Shown piece after piece: positions 1 to 6,517 of a stretch of DNA of 6,630 nucleotides (the stretch's first letter is position 1; each line of letters starts with the position of its first letter). A program made the translations under genes and the position numbers. The stretch is from CAYINU01 sp964364855. GTDB lineage: Bacteria; Margulisbacteria; Marinamargulisbacteria; CAYINU01. The stretch covers positions 1 through 6,630 of the forward strand of contig CAYINU010000083.1 of NCBI GenBank assembly GCA_964364855.1, in the 5' to 3' direction. The notes under the pieces were generated by a model that worked only from the letters and a program-made list of their open reading frames with translations, was not told the origin of the DNA and did not search any database.

Positions 1-1748
1 GCTGCGAAAGACTGTACGGCATCTCGTTTTTTGCCGGAAATGATGAGGTTAAGCAGGCGTGAGAAGGGGGGATAGTCTAACGCTTGGCGAAACTGAATTT
101 CTTCCCCGAAAAATCGGTTAAAATCATGCGACGATGCAGCTTGAATGGCATAGTGGTCTGGCTGGCTGGTTTGAACCCACACATGGCCTTTTTTGTCTCC
201 GCGGCCTGCGCGCCCAGCCACTTGGGTGATCAGTTGAAACGTACGCTCCGCAGATCTGAAATCGGGTAGGTTCAGCACGGTGTCGATACCGATTACGCCT
301 ACCAAGGTGACTTGGGGAATGTCGTGGCCTTTGGCGATCAATTGGGTGCCCAGTAAGATATCGCCCTCGTTTCGAAAGCGGGTCAATGTGTCTTCGAGTT
401 GACGTGCGGTATGGGTCGTATCCCGATCCATTCGGAGCAAATTGGCATTTGGAAACCGGCTGCGGAGCGCGAGTTCGACTTTTTGAATTCCGGTTCCGCC
501 GAACGCCAGGCCAGGTTTTTTGCAAGATGGGCACGTGTGGGTGACCGGTTGGCTACGAAAGCACCGGTGGCAGCGAAAAACGTGATCGGTGTGGTAGGTG
601 TAACTCAAGGCGCAACCGGGGCAGCAATATGTTTTTCCGCAGTTTTGGCAGGAAATGTGAGGGGCAAATCCCCGGCGATTGACCAGTACGATAGACTTTT
701 CTTTTTTTTGGAGCCGTTCGGCCAGGGCGTCTTGGAGGGCTTGGCAGATGAGGTCTTTTCGTCCCTCGGCGTATTCGGTTCTCATGTCGATCAGGGACAC
801 GTTTGGCAATGGACTGTTATTGAATCTCCTGGGCAGAACCGCGTATCCGATACGCTTTTCCAGGCGGGCTGCCGCTGCCGTTTCCAGGCAAGGCGTGGCC
901 GATCCATATATCAGTTTTGCTTGGTGATAGACCGAACGGAATCTCGCGATGTCATGCACCCAATAGCGGGGAGTTTGTTCTTGTTTATAGCTGCCGTCAT
1001 GTTCTTCATCGATGATGATGAGACCCAGATCGGAGAAAGGTGAAAAGATAGCCGAGCGTGGGCCTACGACGATCGGTGTTTTTCCGTCATAAGCCTGGCG
1101 CCACGCTTGTTTTTTTTGCTTCGGTGTCAGGCCAGAGTGCATCACCGTCACTTTGCCGGGAAATGCGGACTGAAAATGCCCTGCGGTCTGAGGCGTGAGC
1201 GCGATTTCCGGAATCAAAATGATGGCCGATTGGCCTTTCGATATGCAGCGGCCTACCAATTCCAAATAGCATCTTGTCTTCCCACTGCCCGTAACGCCTT
1301 CAATGAGAAATTCTGCAGGCCCGTACGGTGCGCTAATCGTTTCGATAGCCTCGGCTTGGTCCGAGGTCAGCGGTGGGAGGGTTGCCGGCTGGGTATCTGC
1401 GGTAGAAGAAACAGAATCGGATTTCGTATCCGATATGGTTGCGCCCAAAACCGACTGGTAGGCCTTCATTCCGGTGAGGCGGTAGGTTCGACGCATCCAA
1501 ACCATCAGATCCATCAGCGCTGCTGGGAGTGTTGGCTTTTTGTCGAGTACCCCTAAAATGGGTTTTAGCGCTGCGATATCCGATTCAATCTCAGAAATAC
1601 AGGTGACGATTCCTTCGGCGGTTCCCCGTCCCAAGGGGATACGCACATGCGTGCCGACGGATAGATGTTCGGCCAGCGTCTGGGGAACAAGATAGGTATA
1701 GTCTTGGGAGACGCCCCGAAATATCAGGACATCGACAACGGTATTCAC
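1..1748 (-). CDS. priA: Primosomal protein N' (PriA), replication-restart DNA helicase, C-terminus cut by window edge
   Basis: PriA is a superfamily 2 3'-to-5' helicase that recognises stalled or collapsed forks and reloads the replicative helicase. The frame is open from GTG at 1748 to the left edge, giving 582 complete codons; roughly the last 100 or so residues are outside. Visible motifs are Walker A GVTGSGKT (151-158), PEIALTPQ (180-187), DEEH (247-250) followed by the aromatic-rich loop SYKQ...RYW, GSATPCLET (282-290), and motif VI QVAGRAGR (509-516). Eight cysteines in four CxxC pairs (367/370, 376/379, 393/396, 406/409) match the PriA zinc-binding insert. The start is fixed: an in-frame TAA lies ten codons upstream and GTG is the only standard start between. 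That GTG overlaps the mlaD stop as GTGA, with no clear Shine-Dalgarno, so translation is probably coupled. The N-terminal DNA-binding domain (about 1-105) runs almost directly into the helicase; the winged-helix domain of E. coli PriA appears absent. The identity is secure. Confidence 0.96.
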   Translation of the reverse strand, partial: MNTVVDVLIFRGVSQDYTYLVPQTLAEHLSVGTHVRIPLGRGTAEGIVTCISEIESDIAALKPILGVLDKKPTLPAALMDLMVWMRRTYRLTGMKAYQSVLGATISDTKSDSVSSTADTQPATLPPLTSDQAEAIETISAPYGPAEFLIEGVTGSGKTRCYLELVGRCISKGQSAIILIPEIALTPQTAGHFQSAFPGKVTVMHSGLTPKQKKQAWRQAYDGKTPIVVGPRSAIFSPFSDLGLIIIDEEHDGSYKQEQTPRYWVHDIARFRSVYHQAKLIYGSATPCLETAAAARLEKRIGYAVLPRRFNNSPLPNVSLIDMRTEYAEGRKDLICQALQDALAERLQKKEKSIVLVNRRGFAPHISCQNCGKTYCCPGCALSYTYHTDHVFRCHRCFRSQPVTHTCPSCKKPGLAFGGTGIQKVELALRSRFPNANLLRMDRDTTHTARQLEDTLTRFRNEGDILLGTQLIAKGHDIPQVTLVGVIGIDTVLNLPDFRSAERTFQLITQVAGRAGRGDKKGHVWVQTSQPDHYAIQAASSHDFNRFFGEEIQFRQALDYPPFSRLLNLIISGKKRDAVQSFA

Positions 1749-3085
1749 GGATGGAAGCTTAAACCCACCGAGTAATTAGAGAGACGTTCGCCCAGCACGT
1801 CATTGAGGCCCAGCATCAGGTCCAGGCTTTGAATCAAGGACAGCCGCGTGTACACATTAAGCTGGGGATCGTTAAGATCGTAAAGCTCGGTAGACAATCC
1901 CACAAATGGCACGACCTGGTAGTCCAGACCAATACCGGGTTTTGTGTAAAATAGGCCAAAGCGTGTGGTCAATCGGTCATCCCAGAAACTGACGCCTTGT
2001 TGGACATGGAGCAATTGCGTCCCCCCGAGACGATCACCTACGCCCAGACGGAGTGACTTGTCGCGCAGTTTGATGTCCAGGTCTACCAAGTAATTGGTGC
2101 TTTGGGTGCTAGGATATCGCTGCATCTGGATTTCACTGCCAAAGTCCATCGAGCCGACGGTTTCAAGGAACCCACCAGATTTCTTAAATAGCTTTCGACT
2201 TTCTTGCAGGGTTTCCAGGAGGCTCTTTTTGAGCTCCTGATCTTCCATAATCCCTTCCAGCTCGGTGGTAAACCGGTCCAAATTGGTGATGGTGCGGTCA
2301 ATTTTGGCGTAGGTTTCGGGTGTAAGCAGGTTCTTTTTCAGGTCATCGGACAAGTCTTTGAAATTGGCGCTCATCGTGGCAATATCCCGGATCGCTACGG
2401 AGACTTGGCCCGGAAGGTCGTTTTGTACCAGCAAAATGTCGGTGGCATTCCTGACGTTGTTGGCGATCGTGTTCAGGCTGTCGATCAGGCCTTTGAGGTT
2501 GCCCGTCCGTGAAAATTCACGCAGCTCACCTACGGCAATACGCAGATCACGAGTAATGTAGCCAATATCGGTAAAGGCCGTTCGAATGGATCCGTAAACT
2601 TCTGGATCTTGCAACAGCGCGCGAATGGTCTCCAAAATGGCCTTGGTTTGTTCCAGGTTCTGCGTGCCGACGTCCACAAAGTCGGCCAAACCTGCGGTGG
2701 CGTACCCTTGAATAACGTCTCCCGGTTTGAGCATGACGTGGGTATCGGGGTTGGGGACAATGCCGATATAACGTTCGCCAATAAGCCCGTCAAACACGAT
2801 GCGGATTTTAGATCCCATCGGAATCTTGAAGCGCCGGTCCACCCAAAAATAGACCTTCACAGAACTGGGGGAGGGCACAATTTTGGACACCGTGCCAACG
2901 GGGTAGCCGCGGTAACGGACTTCTCCCCCGGGCAACAGGCCTTGGATGTTTTCGAATTCGCCGATCAATTCGTAGCCGGAAGCACGGATCAAAATCCCGC
3001 TTTTCCAAATGAGCAATGCGCCGATAACCAGCAAAGCGATGAAGGTAAAAAGACCGACTTTAATGGCGGATGAGCGGGTGCCCAT
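1745..3085 (-). CDS. mlaD: MlaD-family MCE protein with long helical segment and beta-rich C-terminus
   Basis: This is the substrate-binding MCE component of the Mla ABC phospholipid transporter between inner and outer membranes. The 446-residue product has one membrane anchor at about 11-27, followed by a single MCE domain at about 38-114 with the typical GLLPGGEVRYRG, VGTV and GERYIGI segments. Residues about 135-310 are helix-prone and lack the pattern of a second MCE domain. Residues about 315-446 consist of alternating hydrophobic/polar stretches rich in Y, F, G and L, as in short amphipathic beta strands, and end with GLSFHP. E. coli MlaD has 183 residues, so this is the long architecture. 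In Veillonella parvula a MlaD of this general layout ends in an outer-membrane barrel. I infer the same here, but the strand assignment is by eye. Its ATG lies 2 nt after the mlaF stop and the gene overlaps priA by 4 nt. It is the third gene of mlaE-mlaF-mlaD-priA. Confidence 0.93.
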   Translation of the reverse strand: MGTRSSAIKVGLFTFIALLVIGALLIWKSGILIRASGYELIGEFENIQGLLPGGEVRYRGYPVGTVSKIVPSPSSVKVYFWVDRRFKIPMGSKIRIVFDGLIGERYIGIVPNPDTHVMLKPGDVIQGYATAGLADFVDVGTQNLEQTKAILETIRALLQDPEVYGSIRTAFTDIGYITRDLRIAVGELREFSRTGNLKGLIDSLNTIANNVRNATDILLVQNDLPGQVSVAIRDIATMSANFKDLSDDLKKNLLTPETYAKIDRTITNLDRFTTELEGIMEDQELKKSLLETLQESRKLFKKSGGFLETVGSMDFGSEIQMQRYPSTQSTNYLVDLDIKLRDKSLRLGVGDRLGGTQLLHVQQGVSFWDDRLTTRFGLFYTKPGIGLDYQVVPFVGLSTELYDLNDPQLNVYTRLSLIQSLDLMLGLNDVLGERLSNYSVGLSFHP

Positions 3086-3087
3086 AA

Positions 3088-3816
3088 CTACGATAATCCT
3101 CCACGTATAAACTCTCGGATGCGGGGATCTGCGGAATTGGCAATGGTTGCTGGCGACTCTGGGGGAAGCAGCTGCCCTTCATACATCATATAGATTTTAT
3201 CCGCTGTTCTCAAAATGGTGCTGATTTGGTGGGAAACGACGACCGATGTGACCCGTCGAGTTTGAGTGAGTTTAACAATTAAGTCCTCGATGTGGGTAGA
3301 GGTAATCGGATCTAGTCCCGTGGTCGGCTCATCGTAGAGCATAATTTCCGGGTCGGCGGCCAGGGCCCGAGCGAGGCCAACCCGTTTTCGTTGTCCACCG
3401 GACAGTTGAGAGGGCATCTGGTTTTCGTAGCCGCTCATGGCCACCCATTCCAGCTTGTCTTTTACGATGTCGCTGACTTGCCCCGCAGGAAGACGCAGAT
3501 TTTCGACGAGGCTAAACCCCACATTTTCGGCAACGGTCATCGAATCAAACAGAGCGGAAGATTGAAAAAGAGTGCCAAACTTCAGCCGCAGTTTGCGCAG
3601 CGCCTCATAAGAGATGCGGTGAACATCCTTTTCATCCACCAATACGCGCCCGTTATCTGGTCTTTGCAAGCCCAAAATCAGGCGTAGCAACGTGCTTTTC
3701 CCGCAGCCCGAGCCACCGATAATGGCGATGCGTTCGCCCTTTTCCACGACCAGATCGATGTTTTTGAGGACTTCTTTTTCCCCAAATCGCTTGGACAATT
3801 TCCGGATTTCGATCAT
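3088..3816 (-). CDS. mlaF: MlaF, ATPase subunit of the phospholipid ABC transporter
   Basis: This cytoplasmic nucleotide-binding subunit powers the MlaE permease. The 242-residue protein carries a complete ABC ATPase set: Walker A GGSGCGKST (34-42), Q-loop Q85, signature LSGGQ (138-142), Walker B IMLYDEP (158-164, with D162 and catalytic E163), the D-loop GLDP and H-loop H196. The segment LFQSSALFDSMTVAENVGF after the Q-loop and the YDEPTTGLDPITS stretch are typical of the MlaF/Ttg2A branch rather than of generic importers. The length is normal for the family, so no accessory domain is fused. Its ATG at 3816 overlaps the mlaE stop as ATGA without an obvious Shine-Dalgarno, which indicates coupled translation. 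No MlaB-like STAS protein is encoded nearby, so regulation by MlaB, known from E. coli, cannot be assumed. The identity is very secure from motifs plus its permease and MCE neighbours. Confidence 0.97.
   Translation of the reverse strand: MIEIRKLSKRFGEKEVLKNIDLVVEKGERIAIIGGSGCGKSTLLRLILGLQRPDNGRVLVDEKDVHRISYEALRKLRLKFGTLFQSSALFDSMTVAENVGFSLVENLRLPAGQVSDIVKDKLEWVAMSGYENQMPSQLSGGQRKRVGLARALAADPEIMLYDEPTTGLDPITSTHIEDLIVKLTQTRRVTSVVVSHQISTILRTADKIYMMYEGQLLPPESPATIANSADPRIREFIRGGLS
3098..3102 (-). promoter_or_regulatory. Shine-Dalgarno GGAGG for mlaD
   Basis: On the minus strand GGAGG sits inside the 3' end of mlaF, 12 nt before the mlaD ATG at 3085. The spacing is a little long, but it is the only strong ribosome binding site in the mla operon. 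It may give mlaD translation independent of its neighbours, whereas mlaF and priA depend on stop/start overlaps. Confidence 0.55.
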
Positions 3817-4577
3817 GCAAAAATCGCCAGGGACAGGAAATAGTTCACGACAAAAATGAGCACCAATGACAGGACGACTGCCTTGGTGGTACTGAGTCCT
3901 ACCCCCCGTGCGCCAGCAGATGTAGATAGACCCGTATAGGTGCTAATGAGGGCAATCAGCATGCCAAAAACAACGCCTTTAAATAGTCCGCCTGTGATGT
4001 CTTTTATAAACAGCATTCGGTTTGCCGAATAAAGATAAGCTACCGGGTTGATGCGTCCCGTTCCAATCGCAATCACAAAGCCGGAAAAAAAACTCACGAC
4101 ATCGGCCAGCCCGATCAGCAAAGGCAGCATGAGTGCACAGGCGACAAAGCGGGGGATGACCAAATAGCTGATGGGATCTTGGGACATGGCTTCCATGGCC
4201 TCGACTTGCTCGGTGACCGTCATTGTGCCCAATTCTGCAGATATTGCGGCGCCCACCCGGCCGGCGACCACCACGCTAGTGAGCATGGGCGCCAATTCCC
4301 GCCACAATGCCATGCCCATAATGCCGCCGATCATTTTGCCGGCACCAAATTGCAAGAATTCGTGCACGATCTGAACGGCAAAAACCATCCCTACGAAGGT
4401 GGCGGTAACCAAGGTAATGGGCAAAGACTCGATACCGAGTTGCACCATCTGATCCAGTGTGTTGCGAATGTTAATTTGCCCACGAAACAACCGCAAAAAA
4501 ACCTGCCCGGTAAACAGGGTCAGATTTCCCAGCCCAGACAAGAACGCAATGATGCTTGTGCCGAGAGACCCTACCAT
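3813..4577 (-). CDS. mlaE: MlaE, permease subunit of the phospholipid ABC transporter
   Basis: This is the inner-membrane permease that, with MlaF and MlaD, moves phospholipid in or out of the inner membrane. Starting at the ATG at 4577 it has 254 residues, matching the usual length of about 260. It has the family hallmark from RELAP (93-97) through VAGRVGAAISAELGTM (104-119) to the TEQVEAMEAM segment (122-131), and hydrophobic membrane spans at about 50-72, 97-112, 143-172, 198-217 and 233-253. The frame stays open upstream to 5168, but that extension has no MlaE similarity, is antisense to the hexokinase gene and is polar, so I reject it. A weak AGAGG (4599-4595) lies 17 nt upstream of the ATG, farther than ideal, so a different start nearby cannot be excluded. 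It is the first gene of the leftward operon; its stop overlaps the mlaF start by 4 nt. Confidence 0.95.
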   Translation of the reverse strand: MVGSLGTSIIAFLSGLGNLTLFTGQVFLRLFRGQINIRNTLDQMVQLGIESLPITLVTATFVGMVFAVQIVHEFLQFGAGKMIGGIMGMALWRELAPMLTSVVVAGRVGAAISAELGTMTVTEQVEAMEAMSQDPISYLVIPRFVACALMLPLLIGLADVVSFFSGFVIAIGTGRINPVAYLYSANRMLFIKDITGGLFKGVVFGMLIALISTYTGLSTSAGARGVGLSTTKAVVLSLVLIFVVNYFLSLAIFA

Positions 4578-4598
4578 GGCAGTATTGTTTTTAACCTC
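4578..4598. other. 21-nt divergent gap between the mlaE and hexokinase start codons
   Basis: This is the only non-coding space between the two divergent units if the chosen starts are right. It is AT-rich, contains most of the weak mlaE Shine-Dalgarno, and is too short to hold two promoters. Its left edge touches a CCATGG palindrome that contains the mlaE ATG. Confidence 0.55.
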
Positions 4599-5717
4599 TT
4601 GATTACGGACCAAATTTGGCGAGAAATTAGACCCTTTTATGATACGCAAGTTTACCGTACGCTTGCAAACGAATTTTTCGACGCCCTCACGTCGGTCCGG
4701 GCTGGCCTTCATGGTCCGCCTTCCTATCATCGCAGTTATTTGGGCCGTCCGGTAAACGTATTTCCAGGTACCTACGGCGCCATCGATGTGGGGGGCAGTC
4801 ATGTGCGCCTGGCTGTCGCGTCTGTTTCTCAAAATCATGAGGTGACGATTATCAGTTCGAAAAAGAACCCGGTTCCCGATGCCAAAACCGTCCCGGAATT
4901 TTTTTCTCGGATTGCCGAGTGCTTTTTGATCCTCTTGGCCCCCTATTCCGATGTCTCCAACGTCGGATTTACGTTTAGTTACCCCATGCAGACCCTCTCT
5001 GCAAATCGTAGCTGGGTGCAGCGCTGGACAAAAAGTGTTCGACTGCCCACGAGTCCCGCGATAGATCCTGCCCACAGCTTGGTACAGGCGATGGCGCAAC
5101 TGGGGCGTCCTGTCCGAGTGGCTGCCTTGCTTAACGATACGGTGGCGGCCGGTATTGCCGGCGGTCATGACGTGGACATGGGGCTGGTTTTGGGAACAGG
5201 GTTTAACCTTAGTCTATATGACACGGATCTTGGCGAGTTTATCAATTTGGAAGTGGGTCAATGTAATAGCCCGGCTTTGCAGGCCTTAACCACATCCTGG
5301 GATCGTCGAGTGGACTTGGCTAGTGCCAACCCGGGCCATCAAGTGGCTGAAAAGCAGGTGGGTGGTCTTTATTTGGGTCAATTGGCCAGCGAGATGCTGG
5401 GTAAACCCATGACGGCGGCTGATGTCGCAAACTGCGATGCCAAGGTTAGTCCTTGTCCTACTGAAATGGCCGACCTATGCCGGGCCATTCGCTTTCGGGC
5501 GGCAGGCATTACCCTGTCCTTCATACGCGGCGCTGCTAAAGCACTAGGCAAATCAAAAGTAACGGTGTCGGTTGATGGTTCCCTGTTTGCCCACTACAAT
5601 GCATTTCGCCTTCAGCTGGAAAGCGTGCCAGACATCATGTGGCTGTCTCCAACGCAGCCTTCGCTTGTTGGTGCTGTGCTGGCGGCTGCTACCCAAACCT
5701 ATACTACAGGAATTTAA
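4599..5717 (+). CDS. Compact hexokinase of the eukaryotic-type hexokinase family
   Basis: The predicted enzyme phosphorylates a hexose, probably glucose, with ATP at the entry of glycolysis; the substrate is inferred. Numbering from TTG at 4599 (372 residues), the conserved blocks occur in family order: phosphate-1 loop AIDVGGSHVRLAV (61-73), sugar-binding GFTFSYPMQ (123-131) and RWTK (142-145), LNDTVAAGIAGG (178-189) with the predicted catalytic base D180, VLGTGFN (197-203), NLEVG (216-220), KQVGGLYLG (252-260) and the adenosine-binding VSVDGSLF (323-330). These match HK family motifs (LDLGGTNFR, GFTFSFP, NDTVG, GTGTN, NIEWG, VDGS), not the bacterial ROK or Glk families. Oddities: the usual sugar-binding glutamate after GTGTN is D208, and the protein is shorter than the usual 440-460 residues, with a reduced segment around 265-290. 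No ATG or GTG precedes motif 1; TTG at 4599 keeps the N-terminal helices (ITDQIW...) but lacks a visible Shine-Dalgarno. It is followed 3 nt later by the MTHFR-like gene. Confidence 0.85.
   Translation: MITDQIWREIRPFYDTQVYRTLANEFFDALTSVRAGLHGPPSYHRSYLGRPVNVFPGTYGAIDVGGSHVRLAVASVSQNHEVTIISSKKNPVPDAKTVPEFFSRIAECFLILLAPYSDVSNVGFTFSYPMQTLSANRSWVQRWTKSVRLPTSPAIDPAHSLVQAMAQLGRPVRVAALLNDTVAAGIAGGHDVDMGLVLGTGFNLSLYDTDLGEFINLEVGQCNSPALQALTTSWDRRVDLASANPGHQVAEKQVGGLYLGQLASEMLGKPMTAADVANCDAKVSPCPTEMADLCRAIRFRAAGITLSFIRGAAKALGKSKVTVSVDGSLFAHYNAFRLQLESVPDIMWLSPTQPSLVGAVLAAATQTYTTGI
4639..4668 (-). promoter_or_regulatory. Candidate sigma70-type promoter for the mlaEFD-priA operon
   Basis: On the minus strand TTGCAA (4668-4663) and TATCAT (4644-4639) are separated by 18 nt. 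They match 4 of 6 and 5 of 6 bases of the -35 and -10 consensus. Transcription would begin near 4632, giving a leader of about 55 nt before the mlaE ATG. The element lies within the hexokinase coding region, as the short divergent gap requires. It was found by eye, and chance matches of this quality are common. Confidence 0.3.
5708..5711 (+). promoter_or_regulatory. Shine-Dalgarno AGGA supporting the GTG start at 5721
   Basis: AGGA lies within the last codons of the hexokinase gene, 9 nt before GTG at 5721. Its spacing supports that GTG as the start of the MTHFR-like gene and translation from a shared message. Confidence 0.5.
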
Positions 5718-5720
5718 GAC

Positions 5721-6479
5721 GTGATTTTGGTTGAACTGGTTCCCCATAGCCTGGATGAATTAGCTAACCAAACCGCTGAGATTTTGCGTTGTTTTCCTCA
5801 GGTGGAAGGCTTTAATATTCCCGACATTTTGCGCATTCCAGTGCGCAGTTATGAAGCCGTAAGCCTGTTATTGGACCAGGGTCGCATGTCGGTTCCGCAT
5901 ATTCGGGTAAAAGACCAATCTACACCCGATCTGATTGTGCTGCTAACCCCCTTGGTCAATCGGGGGCTGGCGCATGTATTACTCATTTCCGGAGATACTC
6001 CCGAGGACAGGGCGCGTCCTATTTTTGAAGTCCAGGTTCCTGCTGCCATTCAGGCCATCAAACAGGCTTTTCCGCAGCTTAAGGTTTATGGGGCATTGGA
6101 CCCCTATCGCTCGTCGATCAAAACGGAGTTGCAATACGTGTCCGCCAAATTGGCGGCAGGTGCGGATGGCCTCTTTAGCCAGCCCTTTTTTGATCCGCGG
6201 CTGGCTGAGCTTTATCTGGAACAATTGCGGCACACGCAGGTGTATGTAGGCATCTCCCCGGTCGTCTCGCCCAAAAGCCTGGCCTACTGGACGGAGCGTA
6301 ACTGGGTGGTGTTTCCACCGCATTTTTCTCTGGCATTATCTGATAATTGTGGGCTGGCCAAGGACCTGATGGGGGTGGCTCGGACGTTTGGCCAAAGCGC
6401 CTATTTGATGCCGATTCGTGTACCGGCCATAGCGTACCTAACCGGGATTTTTGGTAACTCGCTAGGGTGTGTGCCCTAG
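5721..6479 (+). CDS. MetF-like methylenetetrahydrofolate reductase family protein, short and divergent
   Basis: Family members are FAD-dependent TIM-barrel enzymes that reduce 5,10-methylenetetrahydrofolate to 5-methyltetrahydrofolate for methionine synthesis. The 252-residue product shows the pattern in order: VELVPHS near the N-terminus (E5 at the place of the catalytic Glu in FEFFPP), VPHIRVKD (58-65, like APHLTCID), LLISGDTPED (87-96, like ALRGDLP), AKLAAGADGLFSQPFFD (142-158, with Q154 as in ITQFFFD) and YVGISPVVSPKSL (175-187, like PGILPVSNFKQ). It is shorter than the usual 280-300 residues. The normally conserved YPExHPE motif reads ALDPYRSS (125-132), so flavin binding may be altered. 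A classical MetF, a divergent paralogue with another folate or flavin substrate, or a relative from the MTHFR/proline dehydrogenase superfamily are all possible; I favour MTHFR family with uncertain substrate. It starts at GTG 3 nt after the hexokinase stop, so the two are likely co-transcribed. Confidence 0.78.
   Translation: MILVELVPHSLDELANQTAEILRCFPQVEGFNIPDILRIPVRSYEAVSLLLDQGRMSVPHIRVKDQSTPDLIVLLTPLVNRGLAHVLLISGDTPEDRARPIFEVQVPAAIQAIKQAFPQLKVYGALDPYRSSIKTELQYVSAKLAAGADGLFSQPFFDPRLAELYLEQLRHTQVYVGISPVVSPKSLAYWTERNWVVFPPHFSLALSDNCGLAKDLMGVARTFGQSAYLMPIRVPAIAYLTGIFGNSLGCVP
6462..6479. repeat. Short inverted repeat across the MTHFR-like stop codon
   Basis: CTAGGG (6462-6467) and CCCTAG (6474-6479) form a perfect 6-bp inverted repeat with a 6-nt TGTGTG loop; the right arm contains the TAG stop. 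No T tract follows, so it is not a standard intrinsic terminator. It could be a weak hairpin or an operator for the downstream regulator gene, or chance. Confidence 0.4.
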
Positions 6480-6517
6480 TATGAACCTCGCCAAAATGGG
6501 GTACTATCTAACTTATA

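Noticed and set aside
399..1043. Plus-strand 214-codon open frame
   Set aside because: It is antisense to the PriA helicase and zinc-binding motifs, whose conservation explains the region fully.
2609..3073. Plus-strand 154-codon open frame
   Set aside because: It is antisense to the MCE domain of mlaD and has no recognisable motif.
4494..4520. A7 run and CCTG...CAGG inverted repeat, as a possible terminator
   Set aside because: It lies within the conserved mlaE coding sequence, the stem is only 4 bp, and the A run is on the wrong side for an intrinsic terminator of either unit.
4179..4598. Plus-strand frame upstream of the hexokinase, beginning with ATG at 4179
   Set aside because: It is antisense to mlaE membrane segments, rich in His, Cys and Gln, and has no resemblance to hexokinase N-termini; it is a frame shadow.
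4576..4602. Plus-strand ATG followed by seven codons and TGA, possible leader peptide for hexokinase
   Set aside because: It has no Shine-Dalgarno, no run of regulatory codons and no attenuator structure; the ATG arises from the CCATGG palindrome that holds the mlaE start.
4578..5168. Minus-strand open frame continuing upstream of mlaE for almost 200 codons
   Set aside because: The extension is polar and basic, unlike any MlaE N-terminus, and lies antisense to well-conserved hexokinase motifs. MlaE from the ATG at 4577 has the normal family length.
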